A stretch of 64,000 nucleotides of DNA, taken from Paenibacillus riograndensis SBR5 (GTDB taxonomy: Bacteria > Bacillota > Bacilli > Paenibacillales > Paenibacillaceae). Each line of letters starts with the position of its first letter. Positions within the stretch are counted from its first letter, which is position 1. The notes beneath the pieces are model-generated. The model was not told where the DNA came from, did no database searches, and saw only the letters and a list, made by a program, of their open reading frames with translations. Below are positions 44,968 to 53,192 of this stretch, piece after piece. The DNA is taken from the NCBI RefSeq assembly GCF_000981585.1, contig NZ_LN831776.1, forward strand, positions 5,129,187-5,193,186, written 5' to 3'. A program made the position numbers and the translations under genes.

Positions 44968-45023
44968 GAGACATCCCTCCTACCTTAAATGTATGGCAGG
45001 AGGACAAGAGTTAGAACAGCCTG

Positions 45024-45180
45024 TCAGTGCTCCAACAGAACTGTCGGTCCTGTCAGCCTATTGGTGTTCGAGGCAGGATTACCATGCTCTTAATGTCCCA
45101 ACAGGCCACCAAGCCCTTCAACGCTCCAACAGGCTTACCGTGCCTTTCAGTGTTCTAACAGGACTACCAAGCCTGTCAGC
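45024..45180. repeat. Degenerate 28-29-bp direct repeats
   Basis: About five diverged units built on CTCCAACAG-N10-CC(T/C)GT, for example at 45027, 45097, 45123 and 45151, running into the 3' end of ypjA. Units differ at many positions, unlike CRISPR repeats. Confidence 0.5.
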
Positions 45181-45832
45181 GTCGTCCCACAGCGGGCCTG
45201 TCCAGCGGCTCAGTCCTTCTGGACCTTCCCCCGAACAGCCAAGCTGCTGCAGTGCTAAAGAAGGTTAAGCCAATGGTGAAATATTGGACTTCGTTCACAT
45301 TGTCCTCCAGCACATCCGGCAGCCAGGGATAAACCCCCTTCGAGTAATCCACCATGTCATTGGCAAATGCCCAGAACAATGCCAGGGGAAGCATTCTGCG
45401 GAAGGAGAAAAACCGCGCGTAGATCAGTGCCTCAACCGCCATTCCGGTGTGGGAAACCACCAGCATCCAGTCCTTCCAGCTCACTGTATCTCCCTGGTAT
45501 CCGCCGGCAAAAATGATGCTGACCGCCCAAATGCCGTATTTCACGGATGTAACCACCGCCAGCGCCTCAATCAGCTCGCGCACGAGTGTTCCTTTGATCC
45601 CTTTTGGAGGATAGAGCAGCAGCAGCAAGGCAAGCGTAAAAAACAGGCTCGCAGTCGGGCTGTCCGGAACAAAGGGAAGCAGCCATACGGGATAATTACC
45701 CGCTGTAAATTCCAGTTGATTGCCATACCATATGTACCCGTAAATCGTCCCGAGGAAATTCACAATAAAGAGCAGCCACATGACTCCCCGGTGCCTAAAC
45801 AGTCTCTCAAACCAGTGAACCGGCATATACAA
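45176..45832 (-). CDS. ypjA: YpjA-like membrane protein (DUF1405)
   Basis: 218 residues from TTG, seven bases after GGGAGG; an ATG two codons later is possible. Five or six membrane helices (VMWLLFIVNFLGTIYGYIWY, SLFFTLALLLLLYP, MLPLALFWAFANDMVDYS, YFTIGLTFFSTAAAWLFGG). Gene order ypjA-ypjB after qcrC is conserved in bacilli; function unknown. The C-terminus (RSRRTEPLDRPAVGRR) is encoded by the degenerate repeat edge. Confidence 0.85.
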   Translation of the reverse strand: MYMPVHWFERLFRHRGVMWLLFIVNFLGTIYGYIWYGNQLEFTAGNYPVWLLPFVPDSPTASLFFTLALLLLLYPPKGIKGTLVRELIEALAVVTSVKYGIWAVSIIFAGGYQGDTVSWKDWMLVVSHTGMAVEALIYARFFSFRRMLPLALFWAFANDMVDYSKGVYPWLPDVLEDNVNEVQYFTIGLTFFSTAAAWLFGGRSRRTEPLDRPAVGRR

Positions 45833-45874
45833 TCTTTAACCTCCCGAATGTGGCAGCTTCTTAGGATTACATAC

Positions 45875-45903
45875 AAAAACCCGACCGCAGGTACGATCAG
45901 GTT
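45875..45903 (-). terminator. Terminator of qcrABC
   Basis: AACCTGATCG and CGGTCGGGTT form a ten-pair stem on the minus strand (two G-U pairs), then T5. It starts 18 bases after the qcrC stop. Confidence 0.8.
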
Positions 45904-45920
45904 GGTGCGTTATTATTATT

Positions 45921-46793
45921 TTACTGTTCGCTTTTTTGTTTGGCAAGCCAGGCCGCCAGACTGTCAATATCCTGCTCGCTAAGCCCCGCTGCTATAGCAG
46001 TATCGTGCATCGGGGGCATCTGGCCCTGGCCATTTTTGATGATCGCGAGGATTGCTTCCTTATCATGGGTGTCGCCCACACCGCGCAGAGACGGCCCTCC
46101 GGCACCTTTCATATCCACCGCATGGCAAGTTACGCAGGTGGCTTGCTTGAACAGCCCCATTGCCGGATCATCCTTGTCCACAATAGCAATTTTTTTGGCC
46201 TGCACCGCACTGGTGGTCGGCAAGCCCTTGGCCTTGTTCTCAGCCGCTTTTTCCTCACGCTGCACATCTTCAGGTATCTGGCCGGTTTCGGCCATTTCAT
46301 GCTTGTATTCCGTCCAGGCCGTGTTGGTCAGATAGACGATTGCGATCAGGGACAGGAACATCAGCGAGGAAGCAATCGGACGGCGGTAGAAGCGGCGCTC
46401 CCGGCCCGTGTCGAGAAAAGGAGCCAGCAGCAGCGAGCCAAAAGCTACACCGGTCACGCCAAGTGTTCCCAGCACGATATAATCGCCGGATGCATAAGGC
46501 AGCTTCAAATACTGGTACAGAAACAGGAAATACCAGTCGGGAATCGGAATGACCGTGGCGTTGGCATTTGCAGGGAACCCCAGCGGGGCAGGTTCAGAAA
46601 TCGTCAGAACGAGTATGCCCACCAGCACGACTACCCCCACCATCCATTCCTTTAGCAGAAAGTTAGGGATAAATGCTTCCGATTTTCCGGGATAGGCTGT
46701 GTAATCCGGCGGCGTAATGAAGCCGCTGCCCCTGCGCACCCGTGAATCCCCCACATATACAATCTTTTCCTTGGAGTTGTCTCCGTGAGCCAT
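45921..46793 (-). CDS. qcrC: Menaquinol:cytochrome c reductase, cytochrome b/c subunit
   Basis: 290 residues. The N-terminal half corresponds to subunit IV of the b6f type, with three membrane helices (LLKEWMVGVVVLVGILVLTI, YIVLGTLGVTGVAFGSLLLA, SSLMFLSLIAIVYLTNTAW) and the quinol-site PDWYFLFLYQYL (a PEWY variant). The C-terminal half is a cytochrome c domain with haem motif CVTCHA and the distal methionine in GQMPPM. This fusion is typical of Firmicutes. Last gene of qcrABC. Confidence 0.96.
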   Translation of the reverse strand: MAHGDNSKEKIVYVGDSRVRRGSGFITPPDYTAYPGKSEAFIPNFLLKEWMVGVVVLVGILVLTISEPAPLGFPANANATVIPIPDWYFLFLYQYLKLPYASGDYIVLGTLGVTGVAFGSLLLAPFLDTGRERRFYRRPIASSLMFLSLIAIVYLTNTAWTEYKHEMAETGQIPEDVQREEKAAENKAKGLPTTSAVQAKKIAIVDKDDPAMGLFKQATCVTCHAVDMKGAGGPSLRGVGDTHDKEAILAIIKNGQGQMPPMHDTAIAAGLSEQDIDSLAAWLAKQKSEQ

Positions 46794-46823
46794 TGCATTT
46801 CCTCCTTTAGCTGTGGCCGGAAC

Positions 46824-47495
46824 TCAGAGCGGGCCAGAAATCCCCTGTCTGCGGATCATAATAAAGTGTCCGACGAGCAGAATAAGCAGGACCGCCGGGA
46901 GAAAGAATACATGGAGTGCAAAAAAACGGGTCAGCGTTTCCGCTCCGACAATCGTGCCGCCCTGCATCAGCTCCTTCAGCACCGGCCCCATGACCGGTAC
47001 GGAATTTGCAATCTCAAGGGTTACCTTGGTGGCAAAATAGGCTTTATTGTCCCAAGGCAGCAGATAACCGGTGAGGCCAAGGCCCAGCATGACGAAAAAA
47101 ATCAGCATGCCCACTACCCAGTTCATCTCACGCGGAGCTTTATACGATCCGGTAAAGAATACCCGCATGGTATGCAGGAACATCATGACAATGACGAGGC
47201 TCGCTCCCCAGTGATGCATGCCGCGGACAATTTGCCCGAAAGCAACCTTGGTCTGCAGATATTCCACACTGGCATAAGCGTTGATAATATCCGGGACATA
47301 ATACATCGTGAGGAACATGCCGGATAAGATTTGAATGACGGTAATAAAAAAAGTAAGGCCGCCGAAGCAATACACAAATGCCGAAAAGTGATGGGCCGGA
47401 TTGACATGTTCAGGAACTTCATGGTCGGCGACATCTCTCCAGATCGGCGTAATATCCAGACGTTCATCAATCCAGTTGTAGACATTTTTAAACAT
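46824..47495 (-). CDS. qcrB: Menaquinol:cytochrome c reductase, cytochrome b subunit
   Basis: 223 residues with four membrane helices. Haem b histidines occur in VRGMHHWGASLVIVMMFLHTMRVF-type helix 2/3 positions and in RFFALHVFFLPAVLLILLVGH; the N-terminal cysteine (FVYCFGGLTFF) suggests covalent haem ci as in b6. It lies five bases after qcrA and 30 before qcrC. Confidence 0.96.
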   Translation of the reverse strand: MFKNVYNWIDERLDITPIWRDVADHEVPEHVNPAHHFSAFVYCFGGLTFFITVIQILSGMFLTMYYVPDIINAYASVEYLQTKVAFGQIVRGMHHWGASLVIVMMFLHTMRVFFTGSYKAPREMNWVVGMLIFFVMLGLGLTGYLLPWDNKAYFATKVTLEIANSVPVMGPVLKELMQGGTIVGAETLTRFFALHVFFLPAVLLILLVGHFIMIRRQGISGPL

Positions 47496-47500
47496 CAGAT

Positions 47501-48055
47501 CTACGCCTCCTTTTTAACCTCTGTATTGGGGACGATCTCACCCAGATAGACCCAGTCTCCATCAATTTTGGTTTTGTACTGGTCCAGGGGCTTGGGGGCT
47601 ACAGCCAGATTTTTGCCGATCTTCGTATACCTGGCTCCATGGCATGGGCAGTGATATTCATCCGGATACGCCTTGTCATTGTTCCAGCCCACCGTACAGC
47701 CCAGATGCTTGCAGATTGGTGAAAGCGCATAAATTTCTCCGTTCTCGTCTTTGCGGATCCACGCCGTCAGCGTAGCTGTACTGGCATACCACCCGTCCTG
47801 TTGGGGAAGTTCGAAGGTGAACTCTTGCGGGACATCGGTTATCTTGGCAGTCTCGGCTACCTTGATGAATTCCCCCGCACCTTTCTTATGTAATACCGGG
47901 TCCACCGCGAAACGGATCATGGGCAGAATCGCACCTGCTCCCATAAATGCCGTTGCCCCTCCCAGTGTATACGTTAAAAACTGCCGCCTGGACATCTCTT
48001 TCCGGCTGGGAGGTCCTTGTGGAATTGACTCGTGCTCGTTATTATGGCTGCTCAT
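47501..48055 (-). CDS. qcrA: Rieske iron-sulphur subunit of menaquinol:cytochrome c reductase
   Basis: 184 residues. A twin-arginine signal (MSRRQFLTYTLGGATAFMGA) also serves as the membrane anchor. The 2Fe-2S cluster is held by CKHLGCTVGW and CPCHGARY, each with Cys-x-His. ATG follows AAGGGGG. First gene of the operon, with a strong promoter about 110 bases upstream. Confidence 0.97.
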   Translation of the reverse strand: MSSHNNEHESIPQGPPSRKEMSRRQFLTYTLGGATAFMGAGAILPMIRFAVDPVLHKKGAGEFIKVAETAKITDVPQEFTFELPQQDGWYASTATLTAWIRKDENGEIYALSPICKHLGCTVGWNNDKAYPDEYHCPCHGARYTKIGKNLAVAPKPLDQYKTKIDGDWVYLGEIVPNTEVKKEA

Positions 48056-48138
48056 ACGGTGTGTAACCCCCTTTTCACTTTTGAGAAGGCACCTGCAGTG
48101 TAAAACTAATGCAATTTTCTGTAAATAATCCGTTTACA

Positions 48139-48200
48139 ATGATAATTATCACATGTCACAAGTTCAATCTAATCATAGCTTAGCCTCCAAAACCCGTCAA
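48139..48200 (-). promoter_or_regulatory. qcrABC promoter with downstream palindrome
   Basis: On the minus strand TTGACG (48195-48200) and TATGAT (48172-48177) are 17 bases apart. Just after the expected start lies TGTGACATGTGA, a repeated TGTGA, running into a perfect 12-bp palindrome TGATAATTATCA (48140-48151). Such elements could serve a Fur-, Rex-/Fnr- or ResD-type regulator; B. subtilis qcr is known to depend on ResD. Confidence 0.7.
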
Positions 48201-48279
48201 GAATATTGTCTAAATTGTGACGACCCCATTTTTAATTTTCTTTATAAATTGTTGATTTTTTGTCACATTTAGACCTGTT

Positions 48280-48699
48280 TCATTTGTTCCATAACGCCTC
48301 GATTTCATCTCTGATGCAGCTTCTCACCGGCTTGTGCTGAAAAGCCTCAACGTCAGGCAGGGAGAGAACTAAATCGCTTTCAATAATCCCGCTCCCGGCC
48401 AGAGAGAGGTCCGCTGACAGCACAATCACATACTGGAAACCGCTGGATTTGACTTTTCGGCAAACCTCATTTATAAAAGCTGCGCTTTCGGCCCCATTGT
48501 ACTGTAAAGCCGGGTAGGTCACGATACGGCCCTGATATGGTTTTTCCACGAGATCCAAAAAGTCACGCAATCTCTCCAATGCCTCCGCGGCTTCAGGCGG
48601 ACTCTCCATGCCGCTAAGTCCTGTATACGGGAGCAGGCAGGTATCATAGTACTTCCGGTTCTCCAGCCAGCTCTCGGCCGTAAAATCACTGAATTTCAT
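48280..48699 (-). CDS. ypiF: YpiF-like protein (DUF2487)
   Basis: 139 residues from ATG at 48699, eight bases after AAGGA; three codons upstream another ATG directly abuts that site. A compact alpha/beta protein (MKFSDFTAESWLENRKYYDTC, IVTYPALQYN, FQYVIVLSADLSL). It stands next to qcrA as in B. subtilis. Function not known; no membrane segment. Confidence 0.82.
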   Translation of the reverse strand: MKFSDFTAESWLENRKYYDTCLLPYTGLSGMESPPEAAEALERLRDFLDLVEKPYQGRIVTYPALQYNGAESAAFINEVCRKVKSSGFQYVIVLSADLSLAGSGIIESDLVLSLPDVEAFQHKPVRSCIRDEIEALWNK

Positions 48700-48750
48700 C
48701 ACACTCATCCTTTTTTATGATATAAGTTCCTTATGAGATTTCATTGTAAC

Positions 48751-48778
48751 AAAAAAAGAAATGCGCCAGGCGCATTTC
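48751..48778 (-). terminator. Terminator of the IDEAL-domain gene
   Basis: GAAATGCGCC and GGCGCATTTC pair with almost no loop, then seven T on the minus strand. Confidence 0.9.
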
Positions 48779-48789
48779 CCGTATTATTC

Positions 48790-48969
48790 TTAGGCCAGAC
48801 TTTTCAATTCCTCCGTCAGATTGCGGAACGCCGTCTTATCTCCGGCAGCCAGCGCCGTGTCGATCTCCCGGTACAAGATGTCGGTACGACGCTTTCGCAG
48901 CGCTTCATCCCACACCATTTCTGCCGCAAGTCCTAGCATCACTTCATAGGTAGCCTTCATTTTGTCCAT
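48790..48969 (-). CDS. Short IDEAL-domain-like protein
   Basis: 59 residues from ATG at 48969 with GGAGG eight bases upstream (a GTG nine bases earlier is inside the site). The segment RRTDILYREIDTALAAGDKTAFRNLTEEL resembles the IDEAL motif found at the end of YpiB and in ComK-related small proteins. B. subtilis has the much longer ypiB at this locus, so this may be the reduced equivalent, carrying only the C-terminal motif. Confidence 0.7.
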   Translation of the reverse strand: MDKMKATYEVMLGLAAEMVWDEALRKRRTDILYREIDTALAAGDKTAFRNLTEELKSLA

Positions 48970-48987
48970 TCGATACACCTCCGCTGT

Positions 48988-49494
48988 TTAGATCCTTCCA
49001 TATTCACTTGCTTTAAGTACATAGCTCTCGCATGTGCGGGCCATCCTCTGAAGATCCTGCTCCGTTAATTCACGAATCACTCTGGCAGGTGAACCGAGTG
49101 ATAGGGTATAGGGCGGAATGATTTTGTTTTCGGTTACAATAGAACCGGCTCCTATTAAAGCATATTCACCAATCTCCGCACCGTTCAATACAATTGCACC
49201 CATTCCGATTAATGTACCTTTGCCTATCCTGCAGCCATGGATGATTGCAGAATGGCCGACCGATATGTCATCCCCCAATACCAGCGGCAGTCCTTCTGCC
49301 ACATGCCCCACGGTACCATCCTGGATATTGCAGCGGTCGCCGATTATTACCGGAGCTAAATCCCCCCGGAGGACGGCGTTGAACCAGACACTGGACTGTC
49401 GTCCAATTCTTACGTCACCTACCAGCTTCGCACCCTCCGCCACGTATACAGACTCGTCAAGCTGCGGTATGTAGTTCCCATAACCAATCCGCAT
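48988..49494 (-). CDS. Gamma-carbonic-anhydrase-like hexapeptide protein
   Basis: 168 residues of left-handed beta helix (VGDVRIGRQSSVWFNAVLRG, GKGTLIGMGAIVLNGAEIGE, GAGSIVTENKIIPP). Metal histidines are in DGTVGHV and VGHSAIIHGC. The family includes YrdA, PaaY and true carbonic anhydrases; activity cannot be told from sequence. A C-terminal helix (DLQRMARTCESYVLKASEY) is typical. It follows the next upstream gene by 15 bases and is likely co-transcribed. Confidence 0.9.
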   Translation of the reverse strand: MRIGYGNYIPQLDESVYVAEGAKLVGDVRIGRQSSVWFNAVLRGDLAPVIIGDRCNIQDGTVGHVAEGLPLVLGDDISVGHSAIIHGCRIGKGTLIGMGAIVLNGAEIGEYALIGAGSIVTENKIIPPYTLSLGSPARVIRELTEQDLQRMARTCESYVLKASEYGRI

Positions 49495-49509
49495 TTTTCT
49501 CCCCCCTGC

Positions 49510-50598
49510 CTATTGCAGCTGCTTCGGCACAGCCGCCTCCAGCCCCCACGGCGTCATCATAACCACCGGCCCATCCGGTGTTTCGCCGAGGCGGAGCATT
49601 CCCAGATGAAGCATCATCCGGATGATGCGCTGTTCCAGAATCGATGCGGCATCATCGTAATAAAACGGCTTGACCAGCCAGCCCAGACTCTCTACAAGTG
49701 AGGCTACGGCAACCCATTTCCCCGCACTTACACTTATCCAGTATACGAGGGACGGCAGATTTGGTATAGCGCCTTTATACAGTTTTAACCAAAAGGAGTA
49801 TAACTGTATCAGCTTTTCGGTTTTCCCCTGTTCGAGCAGCGTTTCTCCGGCCAAAGTCAGCTTCAAACGGTAGCCTGCCTCGGTAGTCCAGCGGCGGTGG
49901 CGGGCGTAATCCACGATCAGAGCCAGTCTGGGCGGGTAATGCTCACAGGCTCTTCCATAGCCGAATCTCCAGCCGCCTTTACCGAGAAGGGGTTCAGGAA
50001 TTTGGATCGCGTTCATGACCCCTTGCTGATACCTTTTGTGCAGCGCACCTTCCTGGTTCAGCTCCGGCTCATTCTCTTGGATATAGCGGAGAAAGAGCAG
50101 CAGGTCACCCGCTAGCATCTCGCCTTCACTCCGGTAAATCGCAGGCTCTCCGACGGGAGGGATTTGTTCCCTCAGATAATCGCCCATCCGTTCGCGGAAG
50201 CGGGTTTTCAGATCCTGCGGAACCCGGAACAAATATCTGCTCTGCTGAGAAGCGCCGCTAAAGAGCCAACCGCTGTTTTTGAACCTTGCCACCATCTCCC
50301 GGTACCCCCCGCTTTTGCCGGGAGCTGTATCGAAGGAAGCCTGCCTCGCCGCAGCCAGCAAATCCTCAAGACTGAACTGGCTGCGTTCGTCGAACAACAG
50401 CGTATTGAGAAACCGCAGGTCTTCAGGAGCGCATTCCCGGATATGGGATTCCATAAACTGGCGGCTCCCCAGTGTGATCAATATACTCTGAATCAAATCA
50501 TGTTTGGAATTCCGTTTGCAATCACACTGGTAGCGTCCCGCAATGGCGGTAAGCTGACTAATGTCTGCAAAGTTAAGCATATCCGCCAGATTCATCAT
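49510..50598 (-). CDS. Hypothetical protein, possibly helicase-associated-domain-like
   Basis: 362 residues, ATG six bases after GAGG. The N-terminal 45 residues (FADISQLTAIAGRYQCDCKR, HDLIQSILITLG) form a small helical SAP-like region; the rest alternates helices with winged-helix-like strands (RRWTTEAGYRLKLTLAGETLL, DGPVVMMTPWGLEAAV). The tail recalls domains associated with XPB-like helicases but no helicase motif is present. It precedes the carbonic-anhydrase-like gene. Function not recognised. Confidence 0.7.
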   Translation of the reverse strand: MMNLADMLNFADISQLTAIAGRYQCDCKRNSKHDLIQSILITLGSRQFMESHIRECAPEDLRFLNTLLFDERSQFSLEDLLAAARQASFDTAPGKSGGYREMVARFKNSGWLFSGASQQSRYLFRVPQDLKTRFRERMGDYLREQIPPVGEPAIYRSEGEMLAGDLLLFLRYIQENEPELNQEGALHKRYQQGVMNAIQIPEPLLGKGGWRFGYGRACEHYPPRLALIVDYARHRRWTTEAGYRLKLTLAGETLLEQGKTEKLIQLYSFWLKLYKGAIPNLPSLVYWISVSAGKWVAVASLVESLGWLVKPFYYDDAASILEQRIIRMMLHLGMLRLGETPDGPVVMMTPWGLEAAVPKQLQ

Positions 50599-50660
50599 TT
50601 ATCGCCTCACCGTTTTACTACCATTATGGGAAATACTGCCCTTTTTATTCCTTATGGCTC

Positions 50661-50687
50661 AAAAAAAATAACCCGAAGGGTCGGGTT
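50661..50687 (-). terminator. Terminator overlapping the phosphatase stop codon
   Basis: AACCCGA and TCGGGTT with an AGGG loop, then eight T on the minus strand. The TAA stop at 50686-50688 begins the stem. Confidence 0.9.
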
Positions 50688-51273
50688 AATGCTGTTGTTG
50701 CAGAATATGGCGTGTACAATTGTACAGCAGCGGATTCCATTCCTTCTCTTTCTTTTCCAGTATTGTAAGCGAGAGATTGCCGAGACGCTCTGAGTATTTA
50801 TCCTTATATAAGGCGATGTAGAGCTGGGCCAGAAAGCCTCCATGCGAGATAACAAGTATGTTCTTATCGGGGTAAAGCGCTGCAATTTCCTCCATAAAAG
50901 CCAAGGCCCGCGCTTGAAGCTGCTCATCCGACTCCTGTCCAAGCGGCAGCAGATTCCAGTCTTTGCCCCATTTCTCTTCACGCTGTGCAGCAGTCATCCC
51001 CTCAACCTGCCCATAGGCCCGCTCACGGATGCGCTCATCCGGTTCAAGCAATGGAATACCCAGTTTGGCCGCGATAATTTTGCCTGTCTCTGCAGCACGG
51101 GAAAGACTGCTGGTGATACAGTAGTCCCAACGGTAAGTTTCCTGCAGAAGCCGATCCCCCAGCATTTCAGCCTGCCTCCGGCCTTCATCGTTGAGCGGAA
51201 TGTCGCTTTGTCCTTGTATCCTGCCTTCCGCATTCCAGTCCGTCAGCCCATGGCGGATTAAGCCAATCAGCAT
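50686..51273 (-). CDS. Histidine phosphatase family protein
   Basis: About 195 residues from ATG at 51273 (AAGG eight bases before; a GTG at 51282 is an alternative). The catalytic LIRHGLTDWNAEGRIQG is at the N-terminus, the second arginine in SSLSRAAETG, the acid in RIRERAYGQVEG and the second histidine in LVISHGGFL. Cofactor-independent phosphoglycerate mutase-like phosphatases of this kind act on varied phosphate esters; substrate unknown. Confidence 0.9.
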   Translation of the reverse strand: MLIGLIRHGLTDWNAEGRIQGQSDIPLNDEGRRQAEMLGDRLLQETYRWDYCITSSLSRAAETGKIIAAKLGIPLLEPDERIRERAYGQVEGMTAAQREEKWGKDWNLLPLGQESDEQLQARALAFMEEIAALYPDKNILVISHGGFLAQLYIALYKDKYSERLGNLSLTILEKKEKEWNPLLYNCTRHILQQQH

Positions 51274-51416
51274 CACAATCACCTTGCCCTTCCCTTATGT
51301 TTGCTTAATAATGTAACACGAATGAAAACAAATGTCTTCTTTTTGAAATGTTAATTAGGTTTGTCCTGTAAAATCACAACAAAAAACCCGCTTTACCTGG
51401 GAGTAAAGAGGGCTTC

Positions 51417-52010
51417 TTAATGTCTGCGGTAACGGTTCAACCGGTACAGCAAAAATATCGACAGGCCTACTCCGAGCATGGACAGCATCATCCAATATTG
51501 CGGATGGGTTGGACCCATGCTCACCACGAGCGGTTCAATGATCCCTCCGCCCGATTCAGAGTCAGGATACGAGGAGGACCAATCCAGAGACAAGCCGGCT
51601 ACACCGGTCTCCACAATCCCGCTCTGCGCCACAGTAGTATTGGCGGGTGTTTTGAACATTGTAAAATACAAAAAGCTGGATATAAAAACAGCCAGAAAAC
51701 AGGCAATCCAGAGACTGAGCCGGCGGCGGAAAGCAGCAGAATTCCCGGCAGATTTACCATCCCCCGGCATAAGCCAGGGACTTTCCAGATAAATCCGCTC
51801 CATCACCCGAAGATTCACAGCCTCCGCACGTTCTTCGCTGATTTCAATCTGTGTTTCCCGCATAAGCTCACTGCTCTCCTGCCATAACGCCCATTCAGCG
51901 GAACAGTAGGGACAATTCACAATATGCCTTTCAAGCAAAATCCGCCTAGGGTCCGTGGGGGGAGCGTCCCACAAAAGCGGAATGGAATCCTGCGCTTCCC
52001 TGCAATTCAT
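51417..52010 (-). CDS. Anti-sigma factor with zinc-finger and membrane anchor
   Basis: 197 residues. The N-terminal ZAS motif is MNCREAQ with HIVNCPYC (His-x3-Cys-x2-Cys), which holds the partner sigma factor in the cytosol. A membrane helix (LWIACFLAVFISSFLYFTMF) follows at about 105-125, an outside linker, and a second helix near the C-terminus (MMLSMLGVGLSIFLLYRL). Only five bases separate it from the sigma factor gene, the standard pairing. The signal is not predictable. Confidence 0.9.
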   Translation of the reverse strand: MNCREAQDSIPLLWDAPPTDPRRILLERHIVNCPYCSAEWALWQESSELMRETQIEISEERAEAVNLRVMERIYLESPWLMPGDGKSAGNSAAFRRRLSLWIACFLAVFISSFLYFTMFKTPANTTVAQSGIVETGVAGLSLDWSSSYPDSESGGGIIEPLVVSMGPTHPQYWMMLSMLGVGLSIFLLYRLNRYRRH

Positions 52011-52015
52011 AGGCC

Positions 52016-52609
52016 TTACACCCTCTCAGCCTGCTGATCTTCCTCTATTTCAGGCTCATAAAAATAGGACTCGAGTTGGAGCTTCACACTGCTCCTGGCA
52101 CGGAACAATAATGATTTCACGGAGCTGACACTCTGGTCCAGAATCTCTGCAATTTCCTGATAGTCCATTTGATCGTATTCCCGCAGTATCAGCGCGGAAC
52201 GCTGTTTCTCCGGCAGATTATTAATCGCTTCACGGACCAGGTTCATCCGCTCTTTGCGGAGCGCAGCCTGTTCTGGAGCCACCTCAATCGGGGCTACCGG
52301 CGTATACCCGCTTTCCTCAAGTGACACATTTCCGGCACGGTTCTTGCGCAGCTCGCTAAGCACTGTATTCCGGGCAATCGTATACAGCCATGTTGAGAAT
52401 GATGCATCTACTTCCCGGAAAGAATGCAGGCTCCGGAACGCCTTGTAAAAGGTCTCCGAGCATAAATCCTCCGCAAGAAGCTCCATGTGGGAATTCTTGA
52501 GCATATGGTAGACAAAAGCCAGTATTTTACGTTGGTAACGCCGCATTAATTCTGAATATATCTCTGTGTTACCTTGTTTGATTAGCTGGATCAACTGGGA
52601 ATCCGTCAT
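52016..52609 (-). CDS. ECF-type RNA polymerase sigma factor
   Basis: 197 residues from ATG at 52609 with GAGGAGGG upstream; the open frame extends 32 codons further without a site. Region 2 (YQRKILAFVYHMLKNSHMEL, DLCSETFYKAFRSLHSFR, FSTWLYTIARNTVLSELRK) and region 4 (INNLPEKQRSALILREYDQM, YQEIAEILDQSVSSVKSLLF) are complete. Its upstream GCAAC-16-GGTAT element suggests self-control, and matching promoters precede the two wall amidases at 8-11 kb. It is probably an envelope-stress regulator. Confidence 0.93.
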   Translation of the reverse strand: MTDSQLIQLIKQGNTEIYSELMRRYQRKILAFVYHMLKNSHMELLAEDLCSETFYKAFRSLHSFREVDASFSTWLYTIARNTVLSELRKNRAGNVSLEESGYTPVAPIEVAPEQAALRKERMNLVREAINNLPEKQRSALILREYDQMDYQEIAEILDQSVSSVKSLLFRARSSVKLQLESYFYEPEIEEDQQAERV

Positions 52610-52666
52610 GGTGAGTTCGGCCCTCCTCGCCCTAGCACGTGTAATCCCGTCCGGTCCATAATTCTT

Positions 52667-52692
52667 ATACCGGCCGGGGCGTAAAAAGTTGC
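52667..52692 (-). promoter_or_regulatory. Possible autoregulated promoter of the ECF sigma gene
   Basis: GCAAC (then TTTTT) and GGTAT (then AA) are 16 bases apart on the minus strand, about 55 bases before the ATG. The -35 matches the amidase promoters exactly; the -10 is GGTAT rather than CGTCT. Confidence 0.5.
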
Positions 52693-53192
52693 GGTTTTCC
52701 TGCAAATTTGCACAAATTTAAAGGCATTACTTCTATGTATATTCAGTTACCCGGCAAATAAGGCACTCTGTAAGTAAATACAGAAAGAAAAACGCAAGTC
52801 CATGGATGGATCGGCCATCCAAATACCGGTTCGCTTGATATATCTCTGGAAACTATAAACATACCTAGTCTAGTATAGCACATATTCTAACAGGATGACA
52901 TTAATAGACTCATTGCAGCGGAATGCGTCGGATTTTCAAGCGTGGGGTCGCGTGGGGTCGAATGATGGAACGCGGGGCATGGATTCGGAATTTTGCAATA
53001 TTTATTATATTCCTCCAGATGATGCTAAAAATAGGCAAAAAAAAGACCGCTTACATTATAAGCGGTTACAGTTCACAATTTCTTGGAACCGTGTAGTATT
53101 TGGATAGGAGTGGAGAGAAACCATACTGTACTTTTATTATATGTATCCGTTTACATCCTGTCAACACTTTTTTTAAAGATTAAATTCTGAAT
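52693..53192. other. Gene-free stretch with terminator
   Basis: No supported gene. It contains GCGTGGGGTC twice in tandem near 52943-52962, and a terminator for the minus strand at 53036-53066 (ACCGCTTA / TAAGCGGT, then T-run) that probably ends the TetR transcript. Confidence 0.55.

Noticed and set aside
52895..53107. 70-residue plus-strand frame before the TetR gene
   Set aside because: No ribosome site and it runs through a clear terminator hairpin.
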